Assembly (NCBI GenBank): GCA_905210905.1
Contig: CAJLYQ010000043.1
Location: forward strand, 1 to 17,716
From: an uncultured Christensenella sp.
GTDB lineage: Bacteria; Bacillota; Clostridia; Christensenellales; DTU072
Reading direction: 5' to 3'
DNA: 17,716 nt
The translations under genes and the position numbers were made by a program. The notes below the pieces were generated by a model. It was not told the DNA's origin, ran no database searches, and saw only the letters and a list, made by a program, of their open reading frames with translations. Of the stretch, positions 14,744 to 17,716 are shown piece after piece (the stretch's first letter is position 1; each line of letters starts with the position of its first letter).

Positions 14744-14766
14744 CAGGCAATACTCCGAAATGCATA

Positions 14767-14795
14767 TTGATTTTTCCGTCGGCTTGTGGTACAAT
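14767..14795 (+). promoter_or_regulatory. SigA-type promoter of the aldolase gene
   Basis: TTGATT (14767-14772) and TACAAT (14790-14795) with a 17-base spacer. The leader of about 48 bases contains a small perfect hairpin, AATCGG (14812-14817) / CCGATT (14821-14826), before the ribosome site AGGAG. Confidence 0.72.
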
Positions 14796-14849
14796 TTTTA
14801 TCGGACGAAATAATCGGCTTCCGATTTAATATAATTTTGTAGGAGTGCC

Positions 14850-15833
14850 ATGCTTAATACTTATAATCCTGTTTTTAACCGCGCCTACGACGACATGATC
14901 CGAAAACTCGAACTTTGCGGCGTCGTTCCGCTAGTCATCATCGAAGATCAGGCAAACGCTTTACCCCTTGCCGGCGCGCTTCTCGGTGCGGATTTGCGTG
15001 TTGCGGAAATCACTTTCCGTACCCCTTGCGCGGCTGACGTAATCCGCGTCATTTCCACACGTTGTCCCAACCTTATCGTCGGCGCAGGTACGGTACTCGA
15101 TTGCAAACAGGTTCAGGACGCCTACAACGCCGGAGCAAAATACATAGTCACCCCTGCGTTTAACCCTGCCGTAGTCGACAGGTGTATAGAACTCGGAATT
15201 CCTGTTTTCCCCGGTTGCAGCAACGCAAGCGATATCGATCAGGCGTACTCGCGCGGTTTGAGAGTAGTTAAGTTCTTCCCGTCCGAACAACTCGGCGGAA
15301 TTAAAATGTTGAAAGCGTTGAGCGGTCCGTATCCTTTTATGAAATTCATTCCGACCGGCGGTATCGGACTCGACAATCTCGCCTCTTATCTCTCGTTTTC
15401 CAAAGTCCTTTGCTGCGCAGGAACGTTCATCGCGAGCAGCGAAAGTCTGAACAACTCATCCTTCGCGGAAATAACACGCACAGCACACGCCGCAGTCGAA
15501 GAAGTGCTTTCGCTTAAACTCGACCACGTCGCGATAAACACCGACGCCGGCGGAGAAACCGACATTCTGAAAGGTTTTTCCCGCTTTGCAGGCAAAATTT
15601 ACGATCCGAACGAAAATCCCGTTTTCGGCGTGGAAGCGGTTAAAAACTCCGGGCGCAACGCCGTCGGCGCAATCGTTTATTCGTCGCCGAACCTTGAACG
15701 GTGCGTTTATTACTTAAAAAACCGCGGTTTTTGCGTAGACGAAAGCGCGTCCGTCAAAGACGGTAGCCGCCTTACCGAAATTTATCTCACCACAAAATTC
15801 GGGGGATTTGAAATAAAAATCATTCGCAGATAA
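14850..15833 (+). CDS. eda: KDPG/KHG aldolase with C-terminal VOC-like domain
   Basis: 327 residues, about 110 longer than ordinary Eda. Residues about 15-215 are the class I aldolase barrel that splits 2-keto-3-deoxy-6-phosphogluconate to pyruvate and glyceraldehyde-3-phosphate (or handles 4-hydroxy-2-oxoglutarate): Glu53 in EITFRT, GAGTV (78-82), Schiff-base Lys141 in VVKFFPSE, and the phosphate-binding TGGIGL (169-174). Residues about 222-327 (LDHVAIN ... GFEIKI) show the beta-alpha-beta-beta-beta pattern of the VOC/glyoxalase fold, with His226 and Glu321 at places where VOC metal ligands lie. The role of this tail is unknown. AGGAG stands 6 bases before the ATG. It is a single-gene unit with its own promoter and terminator; no sugar-acid pathway gene is adjacent. 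Confidence 0.9.
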   Translation: MLNTYNPVFNRAYDDMIRKLELCGVVPLVIIEDQANALPLAGALLGADLRVAEITFRTPCAADVIRVISTRCPNLIVGAGTVLDCKQVQDAYNAGAKYIVTPAFNPAVVDRCIELGIPVFPGCSNASDIDQAYSRGLRVVKFFPSEQLGGIKMLKALSGPYPFMKFIPTGGIGLDNLASYLSFSKVLCCAGTFIASSESLNNSSFAEITRTAHAAVEEVLSLKLDHVAINTDAGGETDILKGFSRFAGKIYDPNENPVFGVEAVKNSGRNAVGAIVYSSPNLERCVYYLKNRGFCVDESASVKDGSRLTEIYLTTKFGGFEIKIIRR

Positions 15834-15835
15834 CG

Positions 15836-15863
15836 AAAAAACGGCTCATTTGAGCCGTTTTTA
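15836..15863. terminator. Bidirectional intrinsic terminator
   Basis: A perfect stem ACGGCTCA (15841-15848) / TGAGCCGT (15851-15858) is flanked by A5 on the left and T5 on the right, so it works in both directions. It starts two bases after the aldolase stop, and the acetyltransferase stop codon (15861-15863) lies in its edge. Confidence 0.88.
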
Positions 15864-16379
15864 ATTCTTTTTTATTCTATAACAGGTTTCGTAAATTCTT
15901 GCGGTGACTTCTTCCGTTTCTTTTACGGAAAGCGGCGAAGAACTCATAATCAAAAGCGGAACGCCGTCGCCGCCGTGGTAGGACGGTTGTTCGTAATCGT
16001 TTTTTTCGTTAAGCACGAAACCTCCGCGCTCGTAGAAAGCGATTCTCTTTACCGCGTAGTCGTACGTCGGTTTTTCCACTTCGAGCACGACGGGAACGCC
16101 GAAATTTTTTATTTCCCGTAAAAACTCCGTGCCCCTGCCTTTGCCGCGTTGTTCTTCGTTTATCGCAAGGTGCTCTAAAAAAAGAAAATCGTCGAAAAGC
16201 CAGTACGCCGCCACGCCGACGGTTTCTTCGTCGGATACGAGTCGGCAAAAGCGAAAGTTTTCTTTATCGAACAGTTTTTTTTCGTCGTCTTTATCTCTCC
16301 GCTCTTCATACGGAAAAGCGCGTTCTATCCTATTATAAATATCGTCGAATTCTTCGAGCGAAACGGCTGTTAGTTCCAT
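15861..16379 (-). CDS. GNAT-family N-acetyltransferase
   Basis: 172 residues from the chosen start. Acetyl-CoA-dependent acetyltransferase fold: motif A with the pyrophosphate-binding loop EEQRGKGRG (75-83) after the strand FLFLEHLAI, then the strand VPVVLEVEKP, and motif B YERGGF (116-121). The substrate cannot be told. A longer frame reaches 16406, but AAGGAG is 5 bases before the ATG at 16379, which decides the start. It has its own promoter, divergent from and next to that of the DUF5662 gene, and shares a terminator with the aldolase gene. Confidence 0.88.
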   Translation of the reverse strand: MELTAVSLEEFDDIYNRIERAFPYEERRDKDDEKKLFDKENFRFCRLVSDEETVGVAAYWLFDDFLFLEHLAINEEQRGKGRGTEFLREIKNFGVPVVLEVEKPTYDYAVKRIAFYERGGFVLNEKNDYEQPSYHGGDGVPLLIMSSSPLSVKETEEVTARIYETCYRIKKN

Positions 16380-16396
16380 TTTTTCTCCTTTTTTAG

Positions 16397-16425
16397 ACGA
16401 TACCACATTTCTTTCTTTCCGTCAA
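16397..16425 (-). promoter_or_regulatory. Promoter of the acetyltransferase gene
   Basis: On the minus strand, TTGACG (16425-16420) and TATCGT (16402-16397) have a 17-base spacer. The predicted start near 16390 gives a very short leader of about 10 bases that still contains AAGGAG. Confidence 0.6.
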
Positions 16426-16432
16426 ACTAACG

Positions 16433-16461
16433 TTGACATAGTTCGTATTTTTTGTTAAACT
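16433..16461 (+). promoter_or_regulatory. Promoter of the DUF5662 gene
   Basis: Exact TTGACA (16433-16438) and TAAACT (16456-16461) with a 17-base spacer. The leader is about 23 bases, with GAAGG before the ATG. Its -35 box lies 7 bases from that of the divergent acetyltransferase promoter. Confidence 0.7.
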
Positions 16462-16490
16462 TAACGGGAATTAAAGTTTGAAGGCAAAGT

Positions 16491-17015
16491 ATGAACAAGT
16501 TTTTCGGTCATCTAAGAACGGTCCTGCATCACAAAAAGTTGGTTTTCATTCATTCGGTGAAAGCCGGCATATCTTTGCGCGGTTTTTTTCACGATACGAG
16601 CAAATTTTCTCCCACCGAGTTTATTAACGGCGTAAAGTATTTTACGGACGGACACCATTCGCCGACCGTTGAAGAACGTCTGAAAAAGGGTTATTCCGCG
16701 GCGTGGTTGCACCACAAGGGCAGAAACAAACACCATTTCGAGTACTGGACGGAACTTAACTGGCACGGAAACGTGTTCAAAGCCTACGAAATGCCACTTA
16801 AATACGTCAAAGAGATGTTTTGCGACAGGCTCGCCGCCACGAAAACCTACCTTAAAGAGCGTTATACCGATTTTGCTCCGCTCGAATACTATCTCGCACG
16901 CGACGAACAGCGTCTTCTTCACGAAAAAACCGCCTCGATTTTAGGCAATGCGCTTATCATTCTTGCGCAAAGCGGCGAAAAAGCGGCTTTTGATTATTTG
17001 AAAAAACTTAAATAA
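16491..17015 (+). CDS. DUF5662 family protein
   Basis: 174 residues. It matches the DUF5662 family common in gut Clostridia: HLRTVLHHKKLV at the start, FFHDTSKFSPTEF (32-44), AWLHHKGRNKHHFEYW (71-86), MPLKYVKEMFCDRLAA (101-116) and YLKERYTD. The many conserved histidines and acids in helices (His34-Asp35, His74-His75, His81-His82, Glu84, Asp112) look like an HD-type metal site, so a metal-dependent hydrolase is possible. That is inference; no activity is known to me for the family. No membrane segment or signal is seen. GAAGG lies before the ATG. It converges with the metallopeptidase gene 18 bases downstream. Confidence 0.85.
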   Translation: MNKFFGHLRTVLHHKKLVFIHSVKAGISLRGFFHDTSKFSPTEFINGVKYFTDGHHSPTVEERLKKGYSAAWLHHKGRNKHHFEYWTELNWHGNVFKAYEMPLKYVKEMFCDRLAATKTYLKERYTDFAPLEYYLARDEQRLLHEKTASILGNALIILAQSGEKAAFDYLKKLK

Positions 17016-17033
17016 ATCGCAAAAAAATAACTT

Positions 17034-17687
17034 TTACAAAATCATTTTTGCTCGAAGTTTTGCGTGTTCCGGAACGTATTTCGACATATACGCGTAAAAC
17101 TCCGCTCCGTGATCGTGGTACAGGATATGTCCGAGTTCGTGCACGATTACCATATCGATACATTCCGTCGGTTGCGACGCAAGGTTGACGGAAAAATTTA
17201 TTTCTTTTTTGTCGAAACGACAATTTCCCCACGCCGAGTACATTCTGTTAATTTTCCAGCACGCGCACTTAATTCCGACAAGATTTTCCGCCTTAGGAAC
17301 ACGTTCTTTCAGTTTTTCGAACAGTCTTCTTTCGTAAAACTCTTCCACGGTGCGCCTTGCGTGGTACCCTATCCTGCCGTTGACAACACCTAAGTACACT
17401 CTGCCGTTTAACATTGCGATAGAACACCTGTCGGCGTCGTAAACGGTAAGCGGCAGTTTCTCTCCGAAAAGTTTAATAAATCCGCCGTCCCTCAGGTCGT
17501 TAAGCCTTTCGCAGGAAAAACCGTCGGCGACAATCTCTTTCGCTTTACTCATTATCGCCGCGTCGCTTACAAAACTCGGCGCGTTTAACGTGACCGCATT
17601 TTCGGGAAGTAAAAGCCTGTACCGATACGCATTGCCGTCCGTTCTGCGAAGCCTTACTTCCACTCCCCCTATCTCGAACCTTTCCAT
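17034..17687 (-). CDS. YgjP-type metallopeptidase domain protein (DUF45)
   Basis: 217 residues. C-terminal zinc site VHELGHILYHDHGAEF (182-197): His183, Glu184 and His187, with a likely third ligand His193. Upstream is the family segment SAWGNC (151-156), then INFSVNLASQPTECIDMVIVHE. The N-terminal half (about 1-110) fits the small beta domain of YgjP/DUF45 proteins, predicted cytoplasmic zinc peptidases also linked to SprT-like folds. No signal peptide or membrane segment is seen. The ribosome site is weak (AGAAG, about 8 bases before the ATG). Upstream sequence (17688-17716) holds nothing further that I can identify. The substrate is unknown. Confidence 0.88.
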   Translation of the reverse strand: MERFEIGGVEVRLRRTDGNAYRYRLLLPENAVTLNAPSFVSDAAIMSKAKEIVADGFSCERLNDLRDGGFIKLFGEKLPLTVYDADRCSIAMLNGRVYLGVVNGRIGYHARRTVEEFYERRLFEKLKERVPKAENLVGIKCACWKINRMYSAWGNCRFDKKEINFSVNLASQPTECIDMVIVHELGHILYHDHGAEFYAYMSKYVPEHAKLRAKMIL

Positions 17688-17716
17688 TTTTTCGTCTTCT
17701 TTTTATTATTCCGCTT

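Noticed and set aside
17019..17051. Inverted repeat GCAAAAA / TTTTTGC between the DUF5662 and metallopeptidase genes as a terminator
   Set aside because: The stem is almost all A/T with a long loop and no following T-tract, so chance is a sufficient explanation.

Overview
The window looks like a chromosomal segment of an uncultured or poorly known anaerobic member of the Bacillota (class Clostridia). The evidence is an EndoA/MazF toxin very close to the Bacillus type, a YlbJ-type sporulation membrane protein facing an M23 (SpoIIQ/LytM-like) cell-wall protein, TagD and TagF-like teichoic-acid enzymes, an NfnAB electron-bifurcating pair, AGGAG-type ribosome binding sites and TTGACA/TATAAT promoters. 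The exact family cannot be decided from this sequence. Coding density is high and most genes are on the minus strand. I see no rRNA, tRNA, CRISPR array, IS element, phage gene or recognisable riboswitch, and no gene-free stretch longer than 300 bases.

Layout. (1) 181-522(+): ribonuclease toxin ndoA/mazF with no antitoxin gene visible in the 180 bases before it. (2) 4864 down to 542(-): operon nfnA-nfnB-fumC-HAD phosphatase, with its own promoter (4932-4961). It links ferredoxin/NADH/NADPH balance to C4-acid metabolism. (3) 5109-5828(-) and 5969-6949(+): an M23 peptidase with a strong terminator, and divergent ylbJ. This is a probable sporulation pair, and the M23 gene has a SigE/SigF-like promoter candidate. 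(4) 10768 down to 7091(-): operon of aconitase, a fused RsmD-CoaD protein and a small coiled-coil protein, closed by a terminator at 7016-7045. (5) 11007-11231(+): an orphan 74-residue protein behind a near-perfect promoter. (6) 14640 down to 11254(-): surface-polymer operon with a GlfT2-like galactofuranosyltransferase, a TagF-like glycerophosphotransferase and TagD, behind a perfect consensus promoter. (7) 14850-15833(+): KDPG aldolase with an extra VOC-like C-terminal domain. (8) 15861-17687: GNAT acetyltransferase(-), DUF5662 protein(+) and a YgjP-type metallopeptidase(-).

Working together: aconitase, fumarase and NfnAB supply parts of an anaerobic partial TCA pathway and NADPH. TagD would make CDP-glycerol for the TagF-like enzyme, and the galactofuranosyltransferase in the same operon suggests a wall polymer containing both galactofuranose and glycerol phosphate.

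The most unusual things seen are a gapless RsmD-CoaD fusion; three intergenic copies of an ideal G-quadruplex motif (four GGG runs with one-base loops), all on the same strand and two of them sharing flanking sequence; and the aldolase-VOC fusion. I did not find a convincing new multi-gene defence or mobile system.
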